In this document: positions 25,040 to 37,455 of the stretch, one piece after another
Layout: every line of letters begins with the position of its first letter
Position numbering within the stretch: position 1 is the first letter of the stretch
NCBI RefSeq assembly: GCF_000002425.4
Contig: NC_037256.1
Location: forward strand, 3,633,774 to 3,697,773
Length of the DNA: 64,000 nt
Source: Physcomitrium patens
Lineage: Eukaryota; Streptophyta; Bryopsida; Funariales; Funariaceae
Reading direction: 5' to 3'
Made by a program: the position numbers and the translations under genes
Notes under the pieces: generated by a model
Database searches by the model: none
The model's input: the letters and a program-made list of their open reading frames with translations, nothing else
Told to the model about the DNA's origin: nothing

Positions 25040-25465
25040 ATGGAGAACCAACAACCAGCGGATTCAACTCAAGAGCCTTCATTTGCTGACTTACCGGACG
25101 AGACATTACGATTGTCACAACCTTCAAGACGACACAATCGAGATGAAGATCTTCAAGAACGACATGTTCTTCCTCAAATAAATGGTGAGATACAATGCGT
25201 TTGGTATCACGATCTGGGAAGGGAGTCCCGATGTTTGGTGATTTTGCTAGAGGTAGGAACAACTCCTAATGGTGTTCCAAATGTTCTATTCGAAGGAAGT
25301 TATGAAGGCCTCCACAATGACCAAATAATTGGGTGGTCTTCCTGCCCTGGTATGGGACACTACCAATGGTTGAGAGGCCCTATCAATCATCTTCGAAGTG
25401 AACAGAGATCAGAGTATGTGGCGAATATAATTCGTCGCATCATAGATTTCTTCAATAAATGTTGA
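25040..25465 (+). mobile_element. Element B extra 3' open frame (unknown function)
   Basis: An open frame of 141 codons between the chromodomain end and the 3' LTR, set apart from pol by about 120 bp. It starts MENQQPADSTQEPSF and is Gln/Pro/Asp-rich at first. The conserved middle and end include LVILLEVGTTP, VLFEGSYEGL and GMGHYQWLRGPINHLR. The same frame region occurs in A (about 30559-30980), C (about 20447-20868) and D (about 61007-61431, minus). I do not recognise the family. It appears whole in B. Confidence 0.75.
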
Positions 25466-25503
25466 CCGCTCCTCGTAGAACTCGTGCCTAGAAGGGGGGG
25501 TAA

Positions 25504-26064
25504 TGTCACGGCCATAATCATGTAAGCTAATAATTACATATAAAAATATGTAGAAGTAAGTAAAAGTAAGTAAAAATAAGTTAATTCTATAATATTAAAT
25601 ATGAAAGATTCTTAGAAGCTTTCTAGATGTTGCTTTGACTTCATAGGTGTCTTTAATTGACTTTTTGGATTAGAAACGTGGTCAACAAGTTGGCCATGTG
25701 CCACACATGTTGTTAGTTTGAAGATCAAGCTAACTATGTGGCCCACATGTAGAAAAACTTGCCTTGTAAGTTAAGGCATGTGTCCTACAAAGTCAACACA
25801 AATTGGAGGTCCTATAGAACATCGCCACGTAACCCCTAGTTAGATAGTATATATAGAGACAAGAGTGAAGGCTTCTTCACTCTTGTGAACTCCTTTCTTG
25901 TTTCTAGTCTAGTTTCAAGGGGCTCTAGTTTTCTTGTCTTTTGGCAATAGCCATTCCAGTTTTTCTTTCAATATATATACTTGTTTATATATATTTTGTT
26001 ACTTCTCTTTGAGTGAAGGTTCACTTGTCTGAATTGTTTTTTCATCGAGTTCTTGTCCTTGACA
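25504..26064 (+). repeat. Element B 3' LTR
   Basis: 561 bp. Preceded by a G-rich purine tract (about 25490-25500). Immediately followed by CCACC and resumption of element A gag. Confidence 0.96.
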
Positions 26065-29000
26065 CCACCACAAGGAGCAATAAGATTGGCAAGAAGTGAA
26101 TATATAGAAATGATTGGAGTTGCTTCAACATCTACACCAAATCATGTCCCTTCTCCTATGGTGGAACATCCTTTCAGTGTTAGAGAACCAAGAATTGCCC
26201 TACCTAAGAAATTTGATGGCACTAAATCTAAGTTTAGAGGATTTATCAATCAAGCACAACTTGTCATTGAACTTCAACCCCAAAGCTATCCAACTCTAAG
26301 ATCACAAGTTAGATTCATTAATACACTTCTTTTAGGTTTAGCATTATCATGGTTTTTATCTTTTCTTGAACAACGAGATCCAATATTGGAAAATTTAGGC
26401 TTTTTTTGTGGAGTTTTGATCCATGTATAGAGAACATGATGCAATTCGTGTTGCAACCAACAAGATCCATATTTTGCAACAAAGCAATCGATCAATAACG
26501 TTGTATGCTTCAGAGTTTCGATAACTTACAACTGATATCAAGTGGAATAATGTTGCACTTGTTAGCCCATTTTTCTATGAATTACAATATGAGATAAAAA
26601 AAAAAAATTAATGCTCAACTTATGTGATCCTCAAATATTGAGTCAAGCAATTAACTTTGTTGTAAAGTACAACAAATATCTTTTTGAATTCTAATATGAG
26701 AATTGTACAAGTGGACCTCAACGTTACTATAATTCAATGGCAACACTAACATCTCTGCAACATATACATTCAGAAGTAGTGGATATGCAAATTGATGCAG
26801 TACATTTCAAACCTCTTATTAAGCAAGAAAAGACTCGTTGTTATCAAGAAGGATTGTATTTATATTGTGGAGAACCTAAGCACACTGCTCAACATTGCCC
26901 AAAGAAGTGACGCATCTATAAAATAAGGAGTATGGCTATCAAAAAAGATAGTATGTCGAAAAACGAATTTGTCTAGCTACAATAGAGACCATGCAGTTGG
27001 AACCTTGTACAACACCTAGCGAAGGTCATATTCTCGCCTTAGAACCCTCTCATTGTTTTACAATAAATGTTATTTTAGGACCTAAACATCACAAAGCCTC
27101 TGCCTTATTAGATTCAGGAGCCTCAACATGTTTCTTCTATGAAGAATTTGCTAAAAGACATAACATATTTTTAGTGAAGGAAACTAAACCTGTTCATATA
27201 GAAGTCATAGATGGTCATCCGATATCTTCAAGAGATATTACTCATAAATCCTTCCTATAAAAGTAACAACTAATGGTCATAGTAGCTTTGTAATATTTAA
27301 TATCATTAGATCTCCTTTTAACCTAAATATTTTAGGTTTATCATGGCTAAAAAAATATAATCTTAAAATAGATTAGACTTCTCATAGTCTTGGCTTTTCT
27401 AAAAGTATAACTAAGAGTATAGTTAATCAAGTAGAAAGTCATAAATCTATTAAAATTAAACTTATATTTGTAGGTACAAGAGTTTTCTTGCATGCTGCAA
27501 AAAAAGGATCACTTTGTGTCATTTATATTGCACTTGTTTCTACTAATGGAAAGACTTCAAATGGCATTCTAAGCCAATATCAAAATTTTCAAGATGTATT
27601 TGAGAAAAAAAATGTCGATACTCTTCCGGAACATCGTTCCTATGACTGCTCAATTAACCTTCAAGTAGGAGCACAACTGCTATTTGAACCAATCTATAAT
27701 TTATTGTAAAATGAGTTGGCTGAATTCAAAGAGTATATTAAAGAGAATCTAGCCAAGAACTTCATATACCATCCCAACTCTCCAACATGAGCACCAATTT
27801 TATTTTTGAAAAAAAAAGATGAATCATTGCATATGTGTGTCAATTATCGAGGACTCAACAAAATCACTATGAAAAATAGGTACCCACTACCTTTGATACA
27901 TGGACTCTTTGATCAGTTGAATCAAGGTAAGATCTATGCAAAAATAGATCTCTGAGGAGCATACAATCTAGTACGCATCAAAGAAGGATATGAATGGAAG
28001 ATTGCGTTTTGAACAAGGTATGGACATGACTTTTGGACTTATAAATGCAACAGCAATATTCCAACATTTAATGAATGATGTCTTTCAAGAGTTTTTAGAT
28101 GATTTTGTTATCTATTACCAAGATGACATCTTAATCTATTCTAAGAACACAGAATAACATTAACTTTATGTTCGTCGTGTGTTACAAAAACTAAAAGATG
28201 TAAGACTCTATGCCAAGATAGAAAAGTATATATTTTATATTATTTAAGTTGACTTTTTAGGATATATCATTTCAAATGATGGACTTATGATGGATCCTAA
28301 GAAAGTTCAAGCTATTATAGATTGAAATATTCTAAAAATAGTAAGAGATGTCCAATACTTTTTAGAATTTGCCAACTACTATCAGATCTTTATCAAAGAC
28401 TTCTCTCAAGTTGCAGCTCCACTTACACATTTGACTTGTAAAGACAAACTTCAATGGAATGAAGAAGCACAAGTTACATTTGAGGCTTTGAAGATAGCAT
28501 TTGTTTCTACATCAATCTTGTATCGCGTTGATTTTTTTAAGCCATTTTTTATAAAAATAAATGTATTAAACTTTGCTTTGAGTGCTGTATTATTACAAAT
28601 GGGAATAGATGATAAACTTCACCAAGTAGCTTTTCATTCCCAAAAATTTTCAGTAGTCGAGATCAACTATGAGATCCACGATAAAAAACTTCTTGCAATT
28701 GTGGATTTGTTTTAAGAATGGCGCCATTATCTAGAAGGTGCTCCTAGTCTAGTCATTGTGGATACGAATCACAAGAATCTTGAATATTTTATGTCAGCAC
28801 GTATTTTAAATCGTCGCCAAGCCCATTGGAGTATGTCTTTGTGAAGATTCGAATTTAAGCTCACTTATCAATCGAAGAAACAACAAGGTTTATCAGATGC
28901 ATTCTCTAGACGATCTTACCTTATATCAAAGGAAAGAGATGCTACTTTTAATCAACAACAAAAAATTTTCTTGAAGCCAGAGCATATTCATCTTTGAACA

Positions 29001-31026
29001 ATGAAATTAACACTAATTTTTGTTTCAACTTTCATTAAACAAGTTCAACCAAGTATGTCTTCTAATTCTTTTATTCGTGATATTAAGAAAAATCCTTCAA
29101 AGTTTCATGATACTTCCAAGTTTGAATCCAAGAACAATCTATTATATTTTGAGGCACGCCTATATGTTCCAGAAGGTGAAACTTGATTACATGTTCTTCA
29201 AGCTCGTCATGACTTTTCAGTAGCAAGACATTATTGGTACAATAAAACTTTGGAACTAATGTCTCGAGATTTTTGGTGGCCCCAAATAAAAAAAAATAGT
29301 TAAAGATTTTGTATAATCTTGTGATATTTGCTCAAGATCAAAAACTCCTTATCATCGACCTTACGGACTTCTTCAGCCATTATCCATTCTAAAATAACCA
29401 TGGTCTTCTGTTTCTATGGATTTTATCATGGATCTTCAAATTTCAGGTTCTTATAACTCTATATTCATGATAGTAGATCGTTTTACCAAGATGGTACATT
29501 TTATATCATGTACAAAATCTATGATAGATGAAGAAACAGCTAAGCTCTTTCTTAACAATATCTATCGCTATCATGGATTACTCAAAGATATTATATATTA
29601 GATAGGAGAACTCAGTTTATATCAAGATTTTAGTGGATTCTTTTCAAGATTCTAAAAGTAGATATAAAACTATATTTGACATTCCATCCTCAAACTGATG
29701 GACAAACAAAGCATATTAATCAAGTTTTGGAGTAATATTTAAGATATACTACCAACTACTAACAACATGATTGGACAACTATTTTGCCATTGGTAGAGTT
29801 TGCTTATAATAATATGGTACATTTTTCTACAAAACAAGTACCTTTCTTTGCCAATTATGGTTATTATCTATGACTTGATACTTTTGACTTTTCAAAAGCT
29901 GATAATCTTGCAACAAAAGATTTGGCAAATCATTTGTCAGAGCTTTATGCAACAATGAAGGCAAAGTTAAAAGAAGATCAAGAACAACAAAAGATCAATT
30001 CAGATGTATATCGAAAGGAACAACCACCATTCTACATGGGTGACAAGGTATGGTTACTTTGTCGTAACATCAAGACTACTCATCTTTGTGATAAGTTGGA
30101 CTATCGAAAGCTTGGACCATTTTCTATTTTTATACAAATCAATCTAGTTGTATATCGTTTACATCTACTGGAGTCAATGAAAATCTATCTAATATTCCAC
30201 ATGTCTCTTTTTGAATCATATAAGATAATGGACATATGAAGAAGAAGATAAGCTCCACTTCATCCTATAGAAGTGGACAATAATGAAGAGTTTGAAACAG
30301 AAGAAGTCTTAGATTCAAGGAGGCACCGAAATAAATTAGAATATCTTGTCTATTGGCATGGATATGATATTAGTGGATGCACATGGGAGCCAATAAAGAA
30401 TCTTATAAATACAAAAAAGGTAGTGGAAGCTTTTCATGGACAACATCTATCAAAATCAAGATGAAAACCTTCCTTATAAAGGAAACAAGATCTAAGCAAG
30501 ATAACATTCTACTTTCAATCATTGTTTGTAGCTTCTTTACAGTTGTGATGTTGTGGAGATGGAAAACCAAAAACCAGCGGATTCCACTTAAGAACCTTCA
30601 TTTGTTGACCTACCAGATGACACATTATGATTGTCACTACCTTCAAGATGATGTAATCAAAATGAAGATCTTCAAGAACAACATATTTTTTGTCAAATAG
30701 ATGGCAAGTTACAATACATTTGATATCATGACCTTAGAAGGGACTCCTGATGTTTGGTGATTTTACTTGAGGTAGAAACAACTCCTGATGGTGTTCTAAA
30801 TATTTTGTTTGAAGGAAGTTATGAAGGCCTCAACAACAATGAAATAACTAGGTGGTCTTCCCGCCCTAGTATGAGATGCTATCGATGGTTGAGAGGCCCT
30901 ATCAATCATCTTCGAAGAGAACAAAGATCAAAGTATGTGACAAATACAATTTGCCACATCTTAGACTTCTTCAATATATGATCATTGTTCCTTGTGGAAT
31001 TCAAGCCTAGAAGAGAAGGGAGGTAA
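26065..31026 (+). mobile_element. Element A interior, right of the B insertion
   Basis: Fossil gag remainder (about 26065-26985, with a zinc-knuckle-like segment near 26860-26910) and pol remainder (about 26990-30465). Recognisable pol parts are the protease DSGAS motif near 27110, the reverse transcriptase region about 27600-28350, RNase H about 28430-28900, integrase about 29100-29850 and the chromodomain about 30280-30460. The extra 3' open-frame region follows at about 30559-30980. Decayed throughout. Confidence 0.9.
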
Positions 31027-31575
31027 TGTCATAGATATATATTTATTGTAATTGTTACCTACGTGATATGAATAGGTAGAAATAGGTAAAAGTATATTAA
31101 TTTCATATTATCTTCTAGAAAAGCTTCCTAGAAGCTTCATAGATGTTACTTTGACTTTACATGTATTTATACTTGATTGATAGGTTAAAAACTTGGTCAA
31201 CAAGTTAACTACATGCCATACATATTGGTAGCTTTCAAAACAAGCTAACTATGTGGTGCCTACATAGAAAACTTGTCTTACAAGTTAAAATATATGTTGT
31301 GCAAAGTCAACACGTTTTTGGAGGTCTTATAGAACATCGCCACATAGCTCTTAGGTAGATAATATATATAGAGGCAAGAATGAAGCCTTCTTCATTCTTG
31401 TCAACTTCTTTCTTGCTTCTAGTCTAGTTTCAAGGGTCTCTAGTTTTCTTGTCTTTTGGCAATAGCCATTTCAATTTCTTTTTTAATATATATATATTTA
31501 ATTATTTCTATTTTTTCAACTTTCTTTGAAAAAAGTTTCATTTGTTTTTTTTTTTATTAAGTTTTGGTCTTGACA
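31027..31575 (+). repeat. Element A 3' LTR
   Basis: 549 bp from TGTCATAG to TCTTGACA. Preceded by a purine-rich tract (about 31010-31024). About 55-60 differences from the 5' LTR by eye. Confidence 0.93.
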
Positions 31576-33419
31576 ATAAGTCAATTTATGTAGCTGAAAT
31601 CAAATTCGTCCAAATGTCTCTCATCTTGCATACCTTTTAGTGATTTAATGTTATAACTTCATTATAATTCTATACAAAATTCCTCACAATCTATAATTTC
31701 TTTATTACACCCAAATTGAGTTATATTAGAAAATATTCTTTCAAAATACAAATTAAATCCACTATTTCTCTGTAAAATGATAATTAAACTATAGAATTCA
31801 AAATTCAATATATAAATTCAAAATATTTAATTGAAGAAATTAAGACTCGTGTCATTGTCACAAAATTCAAAATTTACTTTTAACTTGTAAATTATTTGTT
31901 TGAATTCTATATTTCTTTATAATACGTGTTTATTATAGGTTCATAGTAAATTTAATCTACAAAATATAATAAACTATATTTTCTTTTAACTAAACAACAC
32001 ACACCATGAAGTTATTTCCTTTGGAAATTCAGTGCATTTAATAAGACATCATAAGTATCATTTATAGAAGTAATAGTAAGAATACTTCTTAAAGCTAAGT
32101 AAAAACAAAGTCATGTAAATTCTTTCAAGAATGAAAGTACCAACTTTCTAATAATTATTAGCATTAAAGAGCCTTGAAATAAACTTGTTTTCTATATACA
32201 ACACATAAGCTATTATTTGAATTGATACTTAAGCCTCCAATTTCGGTAATAAATTGTATAGTTTGGCAATGAATTAAGCTTCCTTATAATTTATTGGACA
32301 TTGAAATGGATTTAATAGCAAATGTTTTTGCAAATATCATTGTAAAAACTTCTTTATAGTGTTACAAAATTATACTTATTATTAACAACTCTATTATACA
32401 TGTACTCAAGCCATGCTTTCTTACAGCACCTTGGATCTTTTAATTGTATATCATCCATTTCTACACACTACATCATTTAGCAACTTCAAGCTTGTATAGA
32501 TTATAGCATTTATTTGATTATTTAGTTTGAACTTATAGATTCTTGTAAATTTTACTATTTTTAAGCTGCCACATAAATAAGATGAAAAAGATGGGCAATA
32601 AAGGTCTTTATAAAATTCTAACTAATTCATTCCATAAAGATGTCTATTTCTAATTTTAAAAAAATAAGCACATATTTAAAAACGGATATTAAATAAAAAT
32701 AACTTGTAATAAATAAAAAAGAAGGTTTTGTAATAATAAAATAAAAATTATATATTTTATGAAAGTAAATTTTTTAAAAATAAATACTTTTAATTTTGTA
32801 TCTACTAGAGGCACTTCTTTGAGTTTGTCTATAAACATTGCTACAATTAGATGCTCCTTGATGCAACCCCCTTTGCGGTTGTCTCTACCCCTTATGACCA
32901 TCACTTGATTTGTTGTTGAACTATTTGTTAGCAATAGCCTCAATATCATCGTCTATTATTTTCCTACCATTCAAATCACCTAAAAAAAATCAAATGGCAT
33001 CTTAAAATACCAAACAAAATAAATTTTGTTTATCGAAGTCATACATTCTATGCATGGAGATTTTTTACACAACATTGGCTCTTATACTTGAGTACAAATA
33101 TTGTTGGGATTAATGCCAAGGTTTTTAAGATTGAAGAGATTGAACAAAATTTGTCCATGATTGAAGAGACTTTCAATGTTAATAATTCATTGAAAGAATC
33201 TTCTCTCGATTGGAATAAAAAATTATTTATTATTGCTTCTTTCTCTATTACAAGCTCAAGTGGGATCTTTCTAATATTATCTAAATTCATACCTTTGAAT
33301 GTTTGCCATTGTCAAGCCACTCTGACTAAATGCATGAATGGAATCTAAACCAGGTTATAGAATTTATCTCTTGCCATTTTACGACATTGCCAATAAAGTG
33401 TTTAGTACTACTATGAACT
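31576..33419. other. AT-rich spacer right of the nest
   Basis: No gene recognised. Very low GC, no strong repeats identified by eye; open frames are short and unlike known proteins. Confidence 0.5.
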
Positions 33420-33925
33420 CCACTTCTAGCGCTTGTGCATTATCCACAATCCAAAGATATGAAGCCAATTGTTATATAATCATGAGTTATAGCAATTCCT
33501 CATAACTTACTGCAAAAATATAGATTAGAAGAAAATATTCACTAAGCAAAGATTGTAACAATATCTTCTATTATTGAGACCAAAAGAGAGTCCATCCATG
33601 TAGATAAACATAAAATCCTTTAATGCATGCCCTTCATGGCGCTCCAATGCCTTGAAAATTCTATATGTCTTAAAATTTGTCTAGTTGTGTGGTATCTTCA
33701 AGACATTTGCATTAGATTTGTGCTTCATAAAGTGATTAGTTCCTAATCAACTATAAAATAATGTATGGAACACCATCTTTAACACCTTGTAGAATTCCTT
33801 GATGAATTATAAAATGGATTGTGAACTCTATAAAATGTGAACTTTTTTTGATGAAAACAAAGACCAATCTATGTAATGAATGAGAGCCACCATTTGTCTC
33901 ATTGAGAAATCTTAATATATAGACT
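33420..33925. repeat. Dispersed duplicate block (decayed copy)
   Basis: Matches 39040-39410 in the same orientation over most of its length: a CTTGTGCATTATCCACAA-like start, GAGTCCATCCATGTA, TTTAATGCATGCCCTT, and an end in the GAGAGCCACC / TTAATATATAG motif. This copy is AT-richer than the one at 39 kb. Family unknown. Confidence 0.6.
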
Positions 33926-34039
33926 AGATGAACTTGTATTTTTGTCACAAAAAGTGTGAATCAAATAAAGTATTTTTTTTGAAATATGTGTATGTGAGCC
34001 AATGAATATTTTATTTTTTAAAAAAATAATTAAAATTTA

Positions 34040-34077
<38 letters not shown>

Positions 34078-34245
34078 TTCAATTATAAAATAGAATAATT
34101 AAACTTGTTCCATTATCATGGATAATATGAAAAAAAAAAGTTAATTTTATTCAAGGAATTACTTTTGAAAATCATTAAAAAAATATTAAATTATATTAAA
34201 AAATTATAAAAGTGTGCTAAGACATTCAAAGATGTATTAAAGTCA
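33849..34245. repeat. Dispersed AT-rich repeat, copy 1
   Basis: Shares with 35949-36342 and 37100-37455 an ordered set of segments: GATGAAAAC, GAGAGCCAC, CTTAATATATAGACTAGATG, TTGTCACAAAAAGTGTG, a mid AT tract, TTACTTTTGAA-like and AAGACATTCAAAGATGTAT. Contains a 35-bp poly(A) run. Non-coding. Could be a decayed non-autonomous transposon. Confidence 0.6.
34041..34075. repeat. Poly(A) run, 35 bp
   Basis: Uninterrupted A run inside dispersed-repeat copy 1; the other copies have a shorter AT tract here. Confidence 0.95.
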
Positions 34246-35520
34246 ACTCTAAAAGATATGAAGCAATTTATTATAATGTCTTTAATAAATCACTTTATTA
34301 TATAACTTCAATCTATAAATATAAAGTTATAAAATTATAAAAATTACATAGATATTTAATAAAATTATAATACTATAAAAATAGAAATTATAAAACTGTA
34401 AATATTAATATATATATATATATATTGGGAGTCTTTTTATCTATAGAATCTATCTTAGTAATAAGAAATTAAGATTTCATAGTTCTCAAAGAATAATTCA
34501 CAATAGTTTGAAAACATGTGGGAGTTTGGAAATCAATTTGCCTTTGTGAAAATAATATTGAGATGGTATAAACGCATTCTAATAAAGTAAACTTGATTGA
34601 ATTCAAGCCAAAAAACAACACTTGCTTCACCACAACTCTTTGGTGTAATTTCAAATAATTCTTTATTTCATTGCACCTCACTATATTATTATTAAGGATA
34701 ATGAAAGTGCCTTCAAAATTAAATGAGTTACATAATGTCTCTTGCATTGGCCTATTCTCAACAAAGTTAATTGTCCCACTTTTGAACAATAGCCTCCTAC
34801 TTACAATAGCAAAATAATGAATTTATTTAGCTTACAATCAATTCTGTAAAGATGACATAAAAGTTGAAGTAAAAAATGAATAAATAAATAAATAAAATTA
34901 AGCCATACTCTTCAATTCTTAAGTCCTTCTTTTCTAATTATCAATAAATTGTAAGTTTTCAATGGATCCATGCAGTAAATAAAAACCATTATTTATCTTG
35001 ACTATTTATTTTGAGTTTTTATGACACTATACTACTTGTATTGTGAGCTTTGAGTCTAAAACAATTGGGTGCTAGATAAATCTATTCTTTATTAGATATT
35101 TTTTATAAGTATAATATTCAAAGAGACTCCAAGACTATGTGAATCAAAAGCTCATATTACTCATTAATTAAATCATCTTTCAAAGCTTTAAGCTTTTTTT
35201 TACAAGTTATGATTCCTTAAAAAATGCTTTATTCAATTGCAAAACGTCTTATAGAATGTCTTAATCATTTGTAAAACATCCTATGAAATGCCTTATGAAC
35301 TTCAAAGAAGGCAAACTTTTTTGATGTAAATAAAGATCCATCCATGCAACCATTGAGAACTACTACCTGAATTCTATGGAATTTTCCAATCAATTGCAAA
35401 ATATAGTGATGAATTATAAAATGTGTTTTAAATTCAACAAAGCATGAACTTTTTTGATGAAAACAAAGACCAATCCATATAGTAAATGAGAGCCACCACT
35501 TGTCTCTTTAAGTAATCTTA
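34246..35520. other. AT-rich spacer with a partial dispersed-repeat copy
   Basis: No gene seen. 35230-35510 is a partial copy of the block at 39270-39410 and 33660-33920 (AACTTTTTTGATG, ATCCATGCAACCAT, GAGAGCCACCACTTGTCTC). Confidence 0.5.
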
Positions 35521-35523
35521 ATA

Positions 35524-35561
<38 letters not shown>

Positions 35562-35683
35562 AATGTTATTAATATGTATAACATTTTTTATACATTAATA
35601 ACATTTGTTATACATTAATAACATTTGTATATGTTATAACATATGTATTCATATATATATAACATATACAAATGTTATTAACA
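35521..35683. repeat. (AT)n tract with inverted and tandem AT-rich units
   Basis: A 40-bp alternating AT run (35521-35560) followed by CAAATGTTATTAAT (35561), two tandem copies of a unit containing ATTAATAACATTTG, and a final CAAATGTTATTAA near 35668. The opposite orientations can fold into a cruciform. Confidence 0.8.
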
Positions 35684-35948
35684 TGAGAGCCACCACTTGT
35701 CTCTTTTATATATATAATATTATATTAATATTATGATATTTTCTTGATGTCATAATAATTTTATAATAGGTCGTTATGAATACAAATTCACCAAAATGAG
35801 CCCTTTGAACTCTTTGTAAACTTAGCTTGAGTACATTTAGTTGCAGAGTTGTAGAAAAAAAATGAGCTTTGTAAACTCTTTATGAATTCTACTTGAGTTT
35901 TGGTCAAGCTTTTGCTTCTTTTTAAACTCCAAATAATGTTAAGCTTTT

Positions 35949-36342
35949 TGATAAAAACCAAGAAGGATGCATGAGGTGAAAGAGAGCCACGACTCATCTC
36001 CTTGAGCAATTCTAATAATTAGAACTAGATGAATCCATGTTGTTCTCACAAAAAGTGTGACTCAAATGAAGCATTTTTTGAACTAAAGAATATTTTTTAA
36101 ATATAAATATAATATAATTAAAATAGAAAAATATATATATATATATATATATATATAAAGGAGCTTTTAGCTTTGAAGTAGAATAGATAAACTTATACCA
36201 TTGTCACAAATAATATGCAAAAAAAGTAGTTAATTTTGTTCAAGAAACTACTTATCAATATATTTTTAAAATATATATATTAAATTAAATTAAATTATCA
36301 TAAAAGTATGTTAAGACATTCAAAGATATATTAAAGTCAATA
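35949..36342. repeat. Dispersed AT-rich repeat, copy 2
   Basis: Same segment order as copies 1 and 3, with an (AT)n stretch at 36131-36158 in the middle. Non-coding. Confidence 0.6.
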
Positions 36343-36496
36343 AAATTTTTAATTATTAAAATATAAAATATAAAAAATAAATCACTAATATTTATCTAAT
36401 TAAAAATTTTAAGAAAATAATATTCAGCATGGAATTTAAATTGTTGTTTTTAGAAAGAAGAATCTTGATAGATTAGAAGCAAGTGCATTAAGATAG

Positions 36497-36598
36497 TTTT
36501 GTCATTTAGAAAAAAATTTAAAATTTTTGAAGACAAATTTGTTTGAATGAAGTTTGATTGTTCTAAAAATTTCTAAATGGCAAAAACAATCAAACTTC
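36497..36598. repeat. Imperfect foldback (inverted repeat)
   Basis: TGAAGTTTGATTGTT (near 36556) is the reverse complement of AACAATCAAACTTCA (near 36585), and an outer, less perfect pair (GTCATTTAGAAA against TTTCTAAATGGC) overlaps it. Two nested foldbacks lie within about 100 bp. Confidence 0.6.
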
Positions 36599-37099
36599 AC
36601 ACTTTAATATACACAAAGCATCGATCTACAAATGGATTCAAAATCTAGCATTCCAGTAGTACATTATAATAAAATTTCTACTAAAGCACCATAGTTCATA
36701 AGACTAATAGTTTCCTAATCTCATATCACTTAGGAATTTCTTCAAATCATTACAAAATTGTATGTATCCTCCCTCTATTTAGATTAATTCTTTTAATTTA
36801 CATACCATCCAAAATTCTTTCAACCTCTTTTAATTCCTTTAACAACATTTGCTCTTCTTTACTACATTATAAATTCTTAAGAAGGTGGACTCTCCTCCCG
36901 TAATGGATCCTCAAATTCCCTCTTCATTCATGAGCTTGAGCATGAGGTTCAAATTTCATGTTATGTTAAGTTTTCATTAACTACAATAGAGAGAAATACA
37001 TGCAACCAATGAAATCACTATTTTGTCCATATAAGACATTGTTGAATTCATTCACATTCAGTTAAACTTCCTTTCAAACTCCATAGAATGTGAATTTTT

Positions 37100-37455
37100 T
37101 AATGAAAACCAAGAAGGATGCATGTGGTGAAGGAGAGCCAATCTTAATATATAGATTAGATGAATCCATATCATTGTCATGGAAAGTATGATTGAAATAA
37201 AGCATTTTTTGAGTCAAAAAATATTTTTTAAATACAAATATAATACAAATAAAAATAAATAAAAATATATAATAGAGCTTTTAGCTATAAAGTAGGATAG
37301 ATAAAGCTATGCCATTGTCACAAATACTATGCAAAAAAAGGTAATTAATTTTGTTCAAGGAATTACTTTTATATAAATATAATTAATTAATTAATTAAAT
37401 TACATTAAAAATCATAAAAGTATGTTAAGACATTCAAAGATGTATTAAAGTTAAG
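37100..37455. repeat. Dispersed AT-rich repeat, copy 3
   Basis: Same segment order as copies 1 and 2; closest to copy 2 (ACCAAGAAGGATGCATG, AGCATTTTTTGA, GAGCTTTTAGCT). Confidence 0.6.

Larger units (their letters stand above)
13297..26064 (+). mobile_element. Element B: Ty3/gypsy chromovirus inserted in A gag, interrupted by C
   Basis: LTRs at 13297-13857 and 25504-26064, both exactly 561 bp from TGTCACGG to CCTTGACA, with about 15 differences (about 2.7%). A perfect 5-bp target duplication CCACC (13292-13296 and 26065-26069) lies within A gag. Parts: leader 13858-14070, gag region about 14071-15060, C insertion, pol 21468-24921, extra 3' open frame 25040-25465, and a purine tract before the 3' LTR. 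Net length without C and one C target copy is about 6.39 kb. Broken, with roughly ten breaks besides the C insertion. Intermediate age. Confidence 0.97.
12438..31575 (+). mobile_element. Element A: outermost Ty3/gypsy chromovirus, interrupted by B
   Basis: Oldest member of the nest. LTRs are at 12438-12989 and 31027-31575. The interior is split: the leader and first part of gag lie at 12990-13296, and the rest of gag, pol (protease, reverse transcriptase, RNase H, integrase, chromodomain) and the extra 3' open frame lie at 26065-31026. Without B and one target copy the element is about 6.37 kb. Flanking pentamers ATAAA (12433-12437) and ATAAG (31576-31580) are a nearly intact target duplication. 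The LTRs differ at about 10% of positions. It is a heavily broken fossil with probably more than twenty breaks. Confidence 0.95.

Noticed and set aside
12990-31026. Many short open frames within and opposite to gag and pol in the nest
   Set aside because: They are shadows of the fossil retrotransposon coding regions in other frames.
35521-35683. Repeat cluster considered as a CRISPR-like array
   Set aside because: Units are contiguous and AT-rich with no spacers, in a plant nuclear context.
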